Counted from the first letter of the stretch, positions 1-8,737 are shown. The stretch is DNA of 17,693 bases from XYA12-FULL-58-9 sp001798605 (GCA_036736205.1 DAINMX010000128.1:1-17693); one strand, 5' to 3'. Notes: generated by a model from the sequence alone, not told the origin. Translations and numbers: made by a program.

Positions 1-138
1 CCCCCCGCTCCGGAGAGAGTCACAGCGTTCCAGCAGGCGCTTCGCGGCGCCAACCTCAATGCAATTCTCCGTACGCCGCGCGGTCAGGATATTGCCGCGG
101 CCTGTGGCCAACTGGGGCCCGCCGCCTCACCATCATGA
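1..138 (+). CDS. rlmN: RlmN, 23S rRNA (A2503)/tRNA methyltransferase, C-terminal fragment
   Basis: This is the last 45 codons of a gene that enters from the left edge. The tail reads RGQDIAAACGQL, which matches the conserved C-terminus of the radical-SAM methyltransferase RlmN. The Cys of AACGQL corresponds to the RlmN cysteine that is transiently methylated during catalysis. RlmN makes 2-methyladenosine in 23S rRNA and in some tRNAs. The stop TGA (136-138) overlaps the queG start as ATGA (135-138), so the two are probably translationally coupled. Both modify RNA. Only the C-terminus is visible, so the SAM and iron-sulfur motifs cannot be checked here. Confidence 0.85.
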   Translation, partial: PPAPERVTAFQQALRGANLNAILRTPRGQDIAAACGQLGPAASPS

Positions 139-1265
139 GTGCAACCAGCGCAAGCCGTGCAACCGTCTTGGCCCAGATTCAACGAGCGGCTCACGACCTC
201 GGCTTTGCGCGGGTGGGGATCTGCAATAGCTCACCATTCGTCCGTGGAGAGCATGCCTTGCGGCAGTGGTTGTCGGCTGGCCACCACGCCACCATGGATT
301 ACATGGCCGAACACGATAGGGGCCGCCTGGAAACTGTCATGCCCACCGCCGCAAGCCTGATCTGTGTCGCTCTTGCCTACCCCGGCCCGGAAACCGCAAG
401 CGATACCGTCGCAGCCTACGCTCGCGGGGCCGACTATCATCAAGTGCTCAGGGAGCGGCTCAATCGGCTCTCCGCAAGCCTCACGAAGATCATCGGGCAC
501 CCCGTTCACTCACGCGCCTGTGTCGATTCTGCCCCTCTTCTCGAAAGAGAGGCAGCGATGCGCGCGGGGATCGCCTTCGTTGGCAAGTCGACCATGGCCA
601 TCGTACCCGACTTAGGCTCTCATATCCTGCTGGGGGAGCTCGTCACCGACGTGCTCCTGCCAACAACACCATCCGCCCGGGCCCGATGTGGGCGATGCAC
701 GGCTTGCCTCGACGCATGCCCAACTCGGGCCTTTCCTGAGGCATTTGTCCTCGACGCCAGGCGCTGCGTCTCCTACTTGACCATCGAGCACAAAGGCCCC
801 ATTCCCCGAGACCTTCGTGCCGCAATCGGCACCCGCATCTTCGGTTGCGACATCTGCCAACAGGCATGCCCCTACAACGGGGGGAGCAGAAGCCAACCCG
901 GCGAGCCTGCGTTTGCTCCACGCCGGGAGCTCACGAACACGACGTTGGCGGACATCCTACACATGGGCAGCAAGCCTTACCGTCGTCTGGTAGCCAGATC
1001 GCCCTTGGCTCGGGTGAGCAGAAACCAGATGGCCCGCAACGCTGCAATCGCTCTGGGCAACGGTGGCGACCCGAAAAGTGTGCCCGCGTTAGCCAACGCC
1101 GCGGTCGGTCACAAGAGTCCCTTGGTTCGGTCCCACGCAACGTGGGCCCTCGGGCGTTTCACCTCGCCACAGGCTCAAGCCGCACTAGAAGACGCCCTTT
1201 GCGATAACGACCTTTCAGTTCGCGAAGAAGCACGCGTCGCCCTGACAACCACAGAAGAGTGTTAG
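135..1265 (+). CDS. queG: Epoxyqueuosine reductase QueG
   Basis: Cytoplasmic, cobalamin-dependent, double 4Fe-4S enzyme that reduces epoxyqueuosine to queuosine in tRNA, the last step of queuosine synthesis. The 376 residues match the usual family length. CVDSAPLLERE (about 129-139) holds the catalytic Asp131, and GKSTMAIVP (150-158) is a conserved family stretch. The ferredoxin-like cluster motifs are CGRCTACLDACP (Cys 185, 188, 191, 195) and a second set around CDICQQACPYN (Cys 238, 241, 245, probably with Cys211). Residues about 270-376 form HEAT-like repeats, as in other QueG proteins. The ATG at 135 overlaps the rlmN stop by four bases, which supports this start. All key residues seen are intact. 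Confidence 0.95.
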   Translation: MSATSASRATVLAQIQRAAHDLGFARVGICNSSPFVRGEHALRQWLSAGHHATMDYMAEHDRGRLETVMPTAASLICVALAYPGPETASDTVAAYARGADYHQVLRERLNRLSASLTKIIGHPVHSRACVDSAPLLEREAAMRAGIAFVGKSTMAIVPDLGSHILLGELVTDVLLPTTPSARARCGRCTACLDACPTRAFPEAFVLDARRCVSYLTIEHKGPIPRDLRAAIGTRIFGCDICQQACPYNGGSRSQPGEPAFAPRRELTNTTLADILHMGSKPYRRLVARSPLARVSRNQMARNAAIALGNGGDPKSVPALANAAVGHKSPLVRSHATWALGRFTSPQAQAALEDALCDNDLSVREEARVALTTTEEC

Positions 1266-1315
1266 ACAAACGGTTTGGTAGTTTCGATGTGGTTTAGGAC
1301 CCACTCGCGTATATA

Positions 1316-2704
1316 GTGTCTAGAAGCATGACAGAAGAAGGCAAAGACAACCCCCGGAAACCTCGACCGACCGTCGTTGTCAATGACCGGTCACAGATCC
1401 GTCTGCAAAGATGCAAACTTGTTCAAATGACCGGTGCCAACAAGGGCCTCGAGTTCGAGCTCGCTGGCTCAGACAATCGCGTTGGCTCGGCGGCAGATTG
1501 CGATCTGTGTATCGACGATGACACCGTCTCCAATTACCACTTTGCCATTGTGCGCGACAAACACAGCTATGTAGTCCGTGATTTGGGCAGCACCAACGGC
1601 ACCTTCCTCGATAACTCTCGCATCAAGGAAGCCTACATTCGACCTGGGTCGCTGTTGCGTGCGGGAGAAGTCTACTTCCGTTTCGAGCCGGTCTACGAAC
1701 GCATAGAGCTCGTGCCGTCCGAAACAACCGAGTTCGGAGGCCTGTTGGGCCAATCTTTTCGGATGCGCGAGATTTTCGCGGTTCTCGAAAAGATCGCTCC
1801 CACAGAGGCGACGATCCTCCTGCAGGGCGAGACGGGCACCGGCAAAGGCGCGGTCGCGCGCTCCATCCATAAGAACAGCGCACGGCGAGACGGGCCATTC
1901 GTCGTCTTCGATTGCGGTGCCATCGCACCAACCCTCGTCGAGAGCGAGCTGTTCGGCCACGAACGTGGAGCCTTCACCGGTGCTGTGCAACAGCGCAATG
2001 GCGCGCTTGAGCAAGCCAACGGCGGGACCCTGTTCATTGATGAACTCTCCGACCTCGCCCTTGACCTCCAACCGAAACTGCTGCGGGCCCTCGAAGACCG
2101 GGAGCTCACGCGGGTCGGAAGCCACAAATCCATCAAGATGGATTGTCGCATCATCGCCGCCACCCAACGGGATCTGTGGAGTGAGGTTACCGCAGCTCGA
2201 TTCCGTGAAGACCTCTACTTCCGCCTCGCCGTCGTGACAATTCCTTTGCCGCCTTTGCGGGACCGACGGGAGGACATTCCCCTGTTGGCTGATTGTTTTC
2301 TTCGGGAGATCGTTCCCAACGGGACAACGAGCTTCGAGTCCTTCAACACAGATCTGAAGAACAAGCTTCTTTCCCATGCCTGGCCCGGGAACATTCGCGA
2401 GCTTCGCAACTCCATTGAGCGCACAATGTTGATGGACCAGTCAGATCCCCTGGGCGCCAATGGGCAATCACGGCCGCCGAGTGCGGCATCTGCAATCCCC
2501 GATAATGGCTCATTGCTCCAAGCCGACTACGATTTGCCGTTCAAGCAGGCCAAAGACGAAATCATCGCCGCATTTGAGCGCGAGTACTTGAGTCGACTTC
2601 TCGAGAGAACTGAGCACAACATCGCCAAGGCGGCGAGAGAGAGCAAAATCGACCGCAAGCACCTCTACACCCTGCTCTCAAAACACGGATTGGGTGAAGG
2701 TTGA
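1316..2704 (+). CDS. FHA domain-containing sigma-54-dependent transcriptional activator
   Basis: Enhancer-binding protein for sigma-54 RNA polymerase in which an FHA phosphothreonine-binding domain replaces the usual receiver. The FHA domain spans about residues 30-125, with SNYH (72-75) and GSTNGT (91-96) as the core binding signature. The AAA+ domain follows at about 140-365: Walker A GETGTGKG (171-178), the sigma-54-contacting loop GAFTGA (218-223) and Walker B around TLFIDEL (238-244). A Fis-type helix-turn-helix lies at the C-terminus (IAKAARESKIDRKHLYTLL). Such FHA activators are abundant in myxobacteria and usually answer Ser/Thr kinases; no kinase gene is seen nearby. The start is uncertain: GTG at 1316 gives 462 residues, ATG at 1328 gives 458, and neither has a well-spaced Shine-Dalgarno. 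The target promoters are unknown. Confidence 0.93.
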   Translation: MSRSMTEEGKDNPRKPRPTVVVNDRSQIRLQRCKLVQMTGANKGLEFELAGSDNRVGSAADCDLCIDDDTVSNYHFAIVRDKHSYVVRDLGSTNGTFLDNSRIKEAYIRPGSLLRAGEVYFRFEPVYERIELVPSETTEFGGLLGQSFRMREIFAVLEKIAPTEATILLQGETGTGKGAVARSIHKNSARRDGPFVVFDCGAIAPTLVESELFGHERGAFTGAVQQRNGALEQANGGTLFIDELSDLALDLQPKLLRALEDRELTRVGSHKSIKMDCRIIAATQRDLWSEVTAARFREDLYFRLAVVTIPLPPLRDRREDIPLLADCFLREIVPNGTTSFESFNTDLKNKLLSHAWPGNIRELRNSIERTMLMDQSDPLGANGQSRPPSAASAIPDNGSLLQADYDLPFKQAKDEIIAAFEREYLSRLLERTEHNIAKAARESKIDRKHLYTLLSKHGLGEG

Positions 2705-2755
2705 TCCGTTATCGGATTCCGCTTGGCCGCATTCGGAAACCAGAAAGAACTGTTC

Positions 2756-3418
2756 TCACCTCACCCCACGCGGCTGGGGAATATAGTGGTTGGTGCCCTT
2801 TTTGGTGCGCCGGATCACCGCGACAAGGTCGTCAAAATCTTGCGGATTGTTGACGATGTCAATGTCCGAGGTCTCCACGACCAACAACGGCGACTCCTCG
2901 TAGTGGAAAAAGAAGTTGTTGTAACCACGCATGAGGTTTTCCAAGTACTCGACTTCAATTGTCGACTCAAAATCGCGCCCCCGCCCGCGCAGTCGCTGCA
3001 TCAACACTTCGGGTCGAGCCTGGAGATATACAACGAGGTCAGGGGTCAACAAGGTCGGCCGAATCAGCTCATAAATCTTCTCGTAAAGCTGCAGCTCCGC
3101 CTCGGAGAGGTTGAGATAGGCAAAAATGCGATCCTTGGCGAACACGTAATCACTGACAACAGCGCGAGAGAAGAGATCCTGTTGGCGAAGACGCTCTTGT
3201 TGTTTGTACCGGGCAATGAGGAAATAGACCTGCGTTTGGAAAGCCACCCGTTGCCGATCGCGATAGAACTCTGTGAGAAAGGGGTTGTCAGTGAACTCTT
3301 CGAGGACCAACCGAGCCTGCAATTGCTTGGAGAGCTTGACAGCCAACGTCGTCTTGCCCACCCCGATGGGACCTTCGATAGCGACATAACGGGGGAAACC
3401 AGTTTCCGACGGCGACAT
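2756..3418 (-). CDS. Deoxynucleoside kinase (dCK/dGK family)
   Basis: Cytoplasmic kinase that phosphorylates deoxynucleosides with ATP for salvage into dNTPs. The P-loop GPIGVGKTT is at residues 16-24. LEEFTDNPFLTEFYRD (39-54) is the conserved substrate-site region, VVSDYVFAKDR carries the DR motif, and the arginine-rich LID is RLRGRGRDFE (142-151). The length of 220 residues fits the bacterial family. The frame opens with GTG at 3436, but ATG at 3418 puts the start just before the conserved RYVAIEG strand and was preferred; neither has a clear ribosome-binding site. It is last in the minus-strand run, 123-141 bp after the histidine kinase, so it may be transcribed separately. The preferred nucleoside cannot be read from the sequence. 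Confidence 0.88.
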   Translation of the reverse strand: MSPSETGFPRYVAIEGPIGVGKTTLAVKLSKQLQARLVLEEFTDNPFLTEFYRDRQRVAFQTQVYFLIARYKQQERLRQQDLFSRAVVSDYVFAKDRIFAYLNLSEAELQLYEKIYELIRPTLLTPDLVVYLQARPEVLMQRLRGRGRDFESTIEVEYLENLMRGYNNFFFHYEESPLLVVETSDIDIVNNPQDFDDLVAVIRRTKKGTNHYIPQPRGVR

Positions 3419-3559
3419 GGCGGGCAGATTAGTCACAGTAAATCGACGGAATCAACGGGGTTGGCAACAGCAGCGGGGGAAAATCGCCACATGGCAACCC
3501 GAACGATCGCCCGCCGCGAAGAATCGAACTCTTGTAGCCCAAGTTGACAACAGAGGCTG

Positions 3560-4603
3560 CTACTTAGGCTCGACAGGCAAGTGGATGATGAATGTGGCTC
3601 CTTCCCCAGGGATGGACCTAACGCTGAGAGTGCCATTGTGCCCCTTGATAATGCCAAAGCTCACGGACAGCCCGAGACCGGTTCCTTCACCCGATTCCTT
3701 TGTCGTGAAAAACGGTTCAAAGACCTTGGCCTGAATGTCGGGAGGAATTCCCCCGCCGGTGTCTTGAACCTCAATAACAGCGCCGTCCCGACGAAATGTC
3801 CTGATTGTGACCTTGCCGCCGTCAGGCATGGCGTGTTGGGCGTTGATGGCAATATTCAACAGAACCTGTTGCAACTCGGGTCCGTTTCCCGACACCGTGG
3901 GGACGTCCTCACCAAACTCGACCTCCAAACGCACGTTGTGAACGCTGAGTTGGTGCCGCACCATGGTGGCGGCGGTACCGACCATTTGATTGACGTCGAC
4001 AGACTCAAAATCTCTGGTGCTGGCACGGGCAAACTTGAGAAAGTTGACGAGAATATCGCGGCAACGCAAAGCCTCCTTTTCAATAATTTGCAGGAACTCT
4101 GCAAGCTTCACTGGATCCTCGAGCTTGCGTTGCGCCAATTGGGCGAAGCTGATGATTCCCGTCATTGGATTTTTCACTTCGTGGGTGATTCCGGCACCGA
4201 GTTGTCCGAAGGCCGCCATCTTCTCGGACTGAATCAACTGCGCTTGCACTTCCTTGAGTGTCCCTGCCATCTGCTCGAAGGAACGGGCTAGATCCCCGAT
4301 TTCGTCGCGAGTGTGGACGTTGGTCTGCACGTCAAATTGTCCCTTGCCAATGACCAAGGTAGCAGCACGCAATCGCCGAATCGGTGAGGTGATGATTCGA
4401 GAAAAGAATATGCTGACAATGAATGCCGCGAGCAGAACCGCGACAGCGAACAGGGCTGTCCTGCGCACGAGTTTCCGACTGGCAGCAAAAGCCACCGCTT
4501 CTGGCACCTGCGCCAACACCCACAATCGTCCGATACCAACTCGTCCAAACGCCCCGAGCTGCATTGTACCTTGTTCGTCAATGAACTCTTTGACGCCCAG
4601 CAC
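3560..4603 (-). CDS. HAMP-containing sensor histidine kinase, apparently missing its N-terminal sensor
   Basis: Membrane histidine kinase. Residues 1-45 look like the last strands of a periplasmic Cache-type sensor (LGAFGRVGIGRLWVLAQVP). One transmembrane helix lies at about 47-70, HAMP at 70-122, and a HisKA domain carries the phosphoacceptor in THEVKNP (His141). The ATPase domain has N-box NIAINAQHAM (250-259), G1 DTGGGI (281-286), F-box FEPFFTTK (295-302) and G2 GTGLGL (307-312), all intact. Kinases of this kind normally have a first transmembrane helix and a complete extracytoplasmic sensor; both are absent. The frame opens with GTG at 4603 inside the 3' end of the FecR gene. ATG at 4564, preceded by AAGG, is an alternative. 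The upstream frame closes at 4637-4639. The adjacent receiver-GGDEF-EAL protein is the likely partner. Confidence 0.82.
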   Translation of the reverse strand: MLGVKEFIDEQGTMQLGAFGRVGIGRLWVLAQVPEAVAFAASRKLVRRTALFAVAVLLAAFIVSIFFSRIITSPIRRLRAATLVIGKGQFDVQTNVHTRDEIGDLARSFEQMAGTLKEVQAQLIQSEKMAAFGQLGAGITHEVKNPMTGIISFAQLAQRKLEDPVKLAEFLQIIEKEALRCRDILVNFLKFARASTRDFESVDVNQMVGTAATMVRHQLSVHNVRLEVEFGEDVPTVSGNGPELQQVLLNIAINAQHAMPDGGKVTIRTFRRDGAVIEVQDTGGGIPPDIQAKVFEPFFTTKESGEGTGLGLSVSFGIIKGHNGTLSVRSIPGEGATFIIHLPVEPK

Positions 4604-5768
4604 GAACTCGATAGCAATACCGTCCCTCCTCGAGCTTCACCTCTTCGGGCCGGAGGATGTGCGACGGCCCATCGGTTGACACCGCGAATAGCGGCGTATT
4701 GAAACTCACGCCACGAGCGATCTCCAAGAGATATCCCTGGGCGTTGGTATTGCTTCCCCAAGCAAACGCCAAGGAGGACGGCATTGAAAGATCGACCACT
4801 GATTCGGACTCGGGCCGAAAAGGCAGCGGTGCTCTGTCATCCAGCCATTCGACCTTGCGCTGCTCACTGGTCAACCAGCCCTTGCGTCCGTGTCGACGCA
4901 CACGCCAGTAGAACACGCCGCCTTCGCGGGGCATAAAATCGTGGAGAGGTTTCACCGTCCTTTCGTTGGCCGCCAGCTCGACAAAACTGGGGTCAGCTGC
5001 CAATTCAAAAATGTACGGACCAAGACCAGAGACTCTCTCCCACTCAAATCGCCCCGCCCCAGGTGATTGTCGCATCAACCGCGCTCCATCCTGCGGAGAA
5101 GTCAGCGAGATGGTGGACAACACCACGTCAGTTTTACCGTCGCTGTGTATCGTATGTTGCTCACCAGCACGTGCCTGAACAACATTGCCGCTCCCGGTCT
5201 GCACGGCGGCCGTACCACTTTGCACTGAAACCCGCGATTGACCGTCAATCAGACTCACTCGGGCTTTTGACCCTGCCTGCAGACCTGTGGAAGTCCTTCC
5301 CGCCCGCATGGCGACACCCGACTTGCCAGCCGTTCCTGCGGCACCACCACGCAAAATATCAACAGCGACAGGGGGGAGCGCAGCCGTTGTGGCCTGCTTC
5401 CTGGTAAAAACCACCATCGATGCCGCATCGATGTCAATGCGGGTGCCATCCTCCAGAACCACAATGGCGGAGGAATTTGGGCCGACAAAAACGGCATCCA
5501 TCTCAAAAACGGGCGCACCGACGGAAATGCCGTCCCAGATCAAGTTCCGATCCCCCCTCCTTCGGACTTCGTTGGTGCGACGTTCAACTGTGCCGATCGA
5601 CTTTGCTGATGGATGCACCGCCACCTGGGCCGCTGTGTCAACGAACACCCGTCCAAGAACGAACACCAGCGCAAGGATGCAAAACCCCACCACAACCAAG
5701 TCAAACAGAAGGGCCAGATTCTCGCGGCTGCGGGCCACCAGGCACCCTCCTCGAGTGACTTTGTGCAT
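4578..5768 (-). CDS. Membrane-anchored FecR domain protein with fibronectin-like repeats
   Basis: Predicted inner-membrane protein of 396 residues. An N-terminal transmembrane helix (about 17-40, LLFDLVVVGFCILALVFVLG) is followed by an extracytoplasmic FecR-type beta domain (about 65-165: a DAVFVGPNSSAIVVLEDGT-like strand pattern). Two fibronectin-III-like modules follow, seen from PYIFELAADPSF...GVFYWRVRR and GYLLEIARGVSF...GRYCYRVRA. The start is ATG at 5766-5768, which shares one base with the stop of the GGDEF-EAL gene (TGATG), indicating coupled translation. A longer frame to 5855 would run back into that gene and was not used. The last FN3 module stops directly after its CYRVRA strand and the protein ends in RQRVH, so the C-terminus seems cut. 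Its exact role is unknown; FecR domains often act in envelope signalling. Confidence 0.78.
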   Translation of the reverse strand: MHKVTRGGCLVARSRENLALLFDLVVVGFCILALVFVLGRVFVDTAAQVAVHPSAKSIGTVERRTNEVRRRGDRNLIWDGISVGAPVFEMDAVFVGPNSSAIVVLEDGTRIDIDAASMVVFTRKQATTAALPPVAVDILRGGAAGTAGKSGVAMRAGRTSTGLQAGSKARVSLIDGQSRVSVQSGTAAVQTGSGNVVQARAGEQHTIHSDGKTDVVLSTISLTSPQDGARLMRQSPGAGRFEWERVSGLGPYIFELAADPSFVELAANERTVKPLHDFMPREGGVFYWRVRRHGRKGWLTSEQRKVEWLDDRAPLPFRPESESVVDLSMPSSLAFAWGSNTNAQGYLLEIARGVSFNTPLFAVSTDGPSHILRPEEVKLEEGRYCYRVRAGRQRVH

Positions 5769-7879
5769 CACCACCGCGGGCGACGTTCCAACATCTCGAC
5801 TATCTCGTTTGCAGGTCGGGGCTTCGAGAAGAAATAACCCTGCCCTTGATGACACCCCAGCGCACGCAGCTGCATCAGTTGCGCCTCGGTTTCTATGCCT
5901 TCCGCGACCACTTCCATGCCCAACACGCGCGCTAGCGTAATGATGGTGTGCACGATGACTGGGTTTTCGCCGTCGACGCCCAGATTGCTGATGAAAGACC
6001 GGTCGATTTTCAGGGTGTCAATGGGAAGCCGATGCAGATAACTGAGAGACGAGTATCCCGTACCGAAGTCGTCCATTGACAACTCAATACCGAGACCTTT
6101 GAGCTTGTCGAGATTCAAGCTCACCATCGCGCTGTCCTCGAGAACTGCGCTCTCGGTGATTTCCAACTTCAAGCTACTTGCAGGAACTCGGGTCTCGAGC
6201 AAGATCTGACCGATGGTGCCTATGAGTCCGGGGAGACCGAGATGCTTACTCGACACGTTGACGCTAATGAAAAGAGGAGGATCTTGGGGGAAGCGCTCCA
6301 ATAATTCCCTCAACTGATTTACGGCCTCGGCGAGGACTAAGTTACTGATGGGAACGATCAGGCCCGTGTCCTCGGCGGTTGGAATGAATTCCATTGGTGG
6401 GACCAGCCCACGCTCCGGATGCTGCCAGCGAATCAGAGCCTCAAAACCAGCAATCTGCCCGCTTCCAAGTGCGACGATCGGTTGGTAGTAGAGCACAAAC
6501 TCACGACGCTCGATCGCCTGCCGCAGCGCTGAATCGAGCTCGAGCTGCTTGACCGCACCCGTTTGCATGGTAGGGTCAAAGACCACGTACCGGGCTTTGC
6601 CAAGAGCCTTGGCGCGATACATTGCAACGTCGGCATCACGCAGAATCTCTTCAGGCCGGGTGTGTTCGGGACGGGACAATGCAATCCCAATACTCGTCGT
6701 TGTATAGACATCCTGGTGATGTAGCCTGAGCGGCGCTGAGAGTTCCAACTGCACGCGTTCAGCCACTGTCACCGCGTCTGCCACAGCGGCAATGTCGTCG
6801 AGAATGATTGCGAACTCGTCCCCACCCAGTCGAGCTGCGGTGTCTCCCGCACGCAGGCACTTCTCCAACCGGCGTGCCGTCGCCGTCAGCAGGAGGTCGC
6901 CAGCGGCATGGCCGAGACTGTCGTTAACAACTTTGAAACGATCGAGATCGAGCAAGAGCACAGCAAACTGATGACCCGACCCCCTCCTGGTACGAGCCAG
7001 CGCCAAACTCAACCGGTCCATCAACAATACGCGATTGGGCAAGAACGTCACGGCATCGTGGAAGGCGTCGTGCCGCATCTGCTGCTCGGCCAATCGTTGC
7101 ACTGTCACATCTGACAACGAGCCGGCAACCCGAACGCCCTTTCCGGTTGCGTCACGCTCAGCCATGCCACGCGCCACAACCCAGCGATAGGTTCCGTCGC
7201 TGTGCAGAATTCGATGTTCGTCTTCAAAATGACTGCTTCGCCCTTCAACGTGGTGCTGCAGCGCGACCCGCACTCGTTCAGCATCGTCCTCGTGAATGCG
7301 CTTGAGCCAATCGTCGATATTTCCGTCGAGATTGCTCTGCTCGCAGCCGAGCATGTGACTCCACCGCTCGGAGAAGTACGAACCCCCAGTCGCGACGGTC
7401 CACTCCCACAGACCATCATTAACCCCCGCGGCCGCCAACGAATAACGGCGTTCACTGTCCTTGAGATCATCGAGTAGACGCTGCTGTTGCTTCTTGAGGT
7501 GCCCAGCATCCAGCGCATTGCGGACTTCCAATGCGAGCCTGTTGATATCCTCAAAGGGCTTGGTGACATAGTCGTAGGCACCAATCCGCAACGCCTCGAT
7601 CGCCGAGTTGAGAGAAGCATACCCGGTCATGAGGATGACTGGAGTGTTAGGATGACGGTCTCTCAACACGCGGGCGACGTCAACTCCGGAGCCATCAGGA
7701 AGGTTCTTATCAATCAGAGCGAGATCGATGTCTTCATGGGACGCGATTGCCTTAATTGCATCCTTCGCAGTCGACACATGCAACACACGGCGACCTGGTT
7801 CGGCGATCACCTCGCCAACAACCGTGTGGACGACCTCCTCGTCGTCTACGACCAATATGGTGTCAAGTTCGGACGTCAT
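5768..7879 (-). CDS. Response regulator with PAS, GGDEF and EAL domains (cyclic di-GMP turnover)
   Basis: Cytoplasmic protein of 703 residues that should make and/or degrade cyclic di-GMP under phosphorelay control. The receiver (about 7-125) has an intact acidic pair, phosphoacceptor Asp57 in LIDKNLPDG, and Thr and Lys in MTGYAS and VTKPFED. A PAS-3-like domain spans about 150-265. The GGDEF domain has an intact active site (RLGGDEFAIIL) and an inhibitory RxxD site (RAGD) five residues upstream. The EAL domain keeps GFEALIRW, NVSS, ITES, MDDFGTGYSS, KIDRSF and VAEGIE, so phosphodiesterase activity is expected. ATG at 7879 was preferred; TTG at 7903 is the longer alternative. The stop shares a base with the FecR gene start. 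The neighbouring histidine kinase is a plausible phosphodonor. Confidence 0.93.
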   Translation of the reverse strand: MTSELDTILVVDDEEVVHTVVGEVIAEPGRRVLHVSTAKDAIKAIASHEDIDLALIDKNLPDGSGVDVARVLRDRHPNTPVILMTGYASLNSAIEALRIGAYDYVTKPFEDINRLALEVRNALDAGHLKKQQQRLLDDLKDSERRYSLAAAGVNDGLWEWTVATGGSYFSERWSHMLGCEQSNLDGNIDDWLKRIHEDDAERVRVALQHHVEGRSSHFEDEHRILHSDGTYRWVVARGMAERDATGKGVRVAGSLSDVTVQRLAEQQMRHDAFHDAVTFLPNRVLLMDRLSLALARTRRGSGHQFAVLLLDLDRFKVVNDSLGHAAGDLLLTATARRLEKCLRAGDTAARLGGDEFAIILDDIAAVADAVTVAERVQLELSAPLRLHHQDVYTTTSIGIALSRPEHTRPEEILRDADVAMYRAKALGKARYVVFDPTMQTGAVKQLELDSALRQAIERREFVLYYQPIVALGSGQIAGFEALIRWQHPERGLVPPMEFIPTAEDTGLIVPISNLVLAEAVNQLRELLERFPQDPPLFISVNVSSKHLGLPGLIGTIGQILLETRVPASSLKLEITESAVLEDSAMVSLNLDKLKGLGIELSMDDFGTGYSSLSYLHRLPIDTLKIDRSFISNLGVDGENPVIVHTIITLARVLGMEVVAEGIETEAQLMQLRALGCHQGQGYFFSKPRPANEIVEMLERRPRW

Positions 7880-7957
7880 TGCCTGAGTCCGATACTGTAG
7901 CAATCCTCGGCGTTGGATGGAAAGGCTTGCCTCACAATCGGCAGACTGGGTTTTGCC

Positions 7958-8689
7958 TCAACGGTTGAAGAGGCCTCCCAATCTCGCGGTTCGCCGCACC
8001 CGCACAACCCGCACCACAGCCCAAACATTCACGGCAAATAGCACCACGAGAAGCGATATCGCGACGACGTAGGTCAATCGGTTTCCACCCGGCTCGGCAC
8101 CCACCTGGATAAAGCGGTGCTCATTTCGCTCATTTGGGTGGTGCAGCTCGGCGTAGGCCGCAAGGACCGCGCCATAGGCTGGCTCGCGCTTGGGGTCCAC
8201 CACTCGTCCCCGGGCGCGAATCTCCGTCGCGAAGCCATAACGCTCCACATCGGCGTCAACCTCGACAAGAATCCCCCGAGAACCGCTCAATAAAAAGAAC
8301 CAGCGCTCATCCCTGCTCACGGACAAACCTCGAACCATCCGCTGGGTTAGGCCCCGTGTGCCGGTGATCCCTCGAACAGAGACGAACGTGTTGTGCCGCA
8401 AATCTGTCGGTTGGAGTCGTGTCACATCACCCAGCTCCAGAGGCTCCCTGGGCCCAAAAAACTCGTACTGCATCCACTCCCGGTAGTCCCACATGAACCA
8501 CCCGGCAATGAGGAAGGTCACCACAGCCACAATCAACAGCATCTGTTGTCGTCGTTGACCGCGACGAAAGGCCGCCAACTGCTCGTCGAGTCCTTCGGAC
8601 ACGTCGTTTGCCGATTCGGCTGCCGGCTTGGCGTCTTGTGAAAAGTAGTCAAATTCATTCATTGAGGGCGGAGATTGTTTCTTACTCAC
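7958..8689 (-). CDS. Hypothetical protein with two transmembrane segments
   Basis: I do not recognise the family. The 243 residues comprise a polar N-terminal tail (EFDYFSQDAKPAAES), a transmembrane helix (LLIVAVVTFLIAGWFMW), a hydrophilic domain of about 120 residues and a second helix near the C-terminus (LTYVVAISLLVVLFAVNVWA) ending in an Arg-rich tail. The middle part (LELGDVTRLQPTDL, NTFVSVRGI, EIRARGRVVDP) suggests a beta-rich extracytoplasmic domain between the helices, resembling membrane proteins of Myxococcota with OB-like loops; this is weak. GTG at 8689 was chosen because CAGGGAG lies 6-7 bases upstream, whereas ATG at 8662 has no such site. It is the first gene of the minus-strand run, 78 bp before the GGDEF-EAL gene, and may be co-transcribed with it. 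Confidence 0.75.
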   Translation of the reverse strand: MSKKQSPPSMNEFDYFSQDAKPAAESANDVSEGLDEQLAAFRRGQRRQQMLLIVAVVTFLIAGWFMWDYREWMQYEFFGPREPLELGDVTRLQPTDLRHNTFVSVRGITGTRGLTQRMVRGLSVSRDERWFFLLSGSRGILVEVDADVERYGFATEIRARGRVVDPKREPAYGAVLAAYAELHHPNERNEHRFIQVGAEPGGNRLTYVVAISLLVVLFAVNVWAVVRVVRVRRTARLGGLFNR

Positions 8690-8737
8690 GCGACACTCCC
8701 TGGGACAAATCCTTGAACGCCCCACACTTACACCAAA

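Noticed and set aside
1469..2377. 302-codon open frame on the minus strand
   Set aside because: It lies wholly inside the FHA/sigma-54 gene, whose domains and motifs are unmistakable; the antisense frame shows no domain.
2723..3547. 274-codon plus-strand frame
   Set aside because: It is antisense to the deoxynucleoside kinase, which has intact P-loop and LID motifs.
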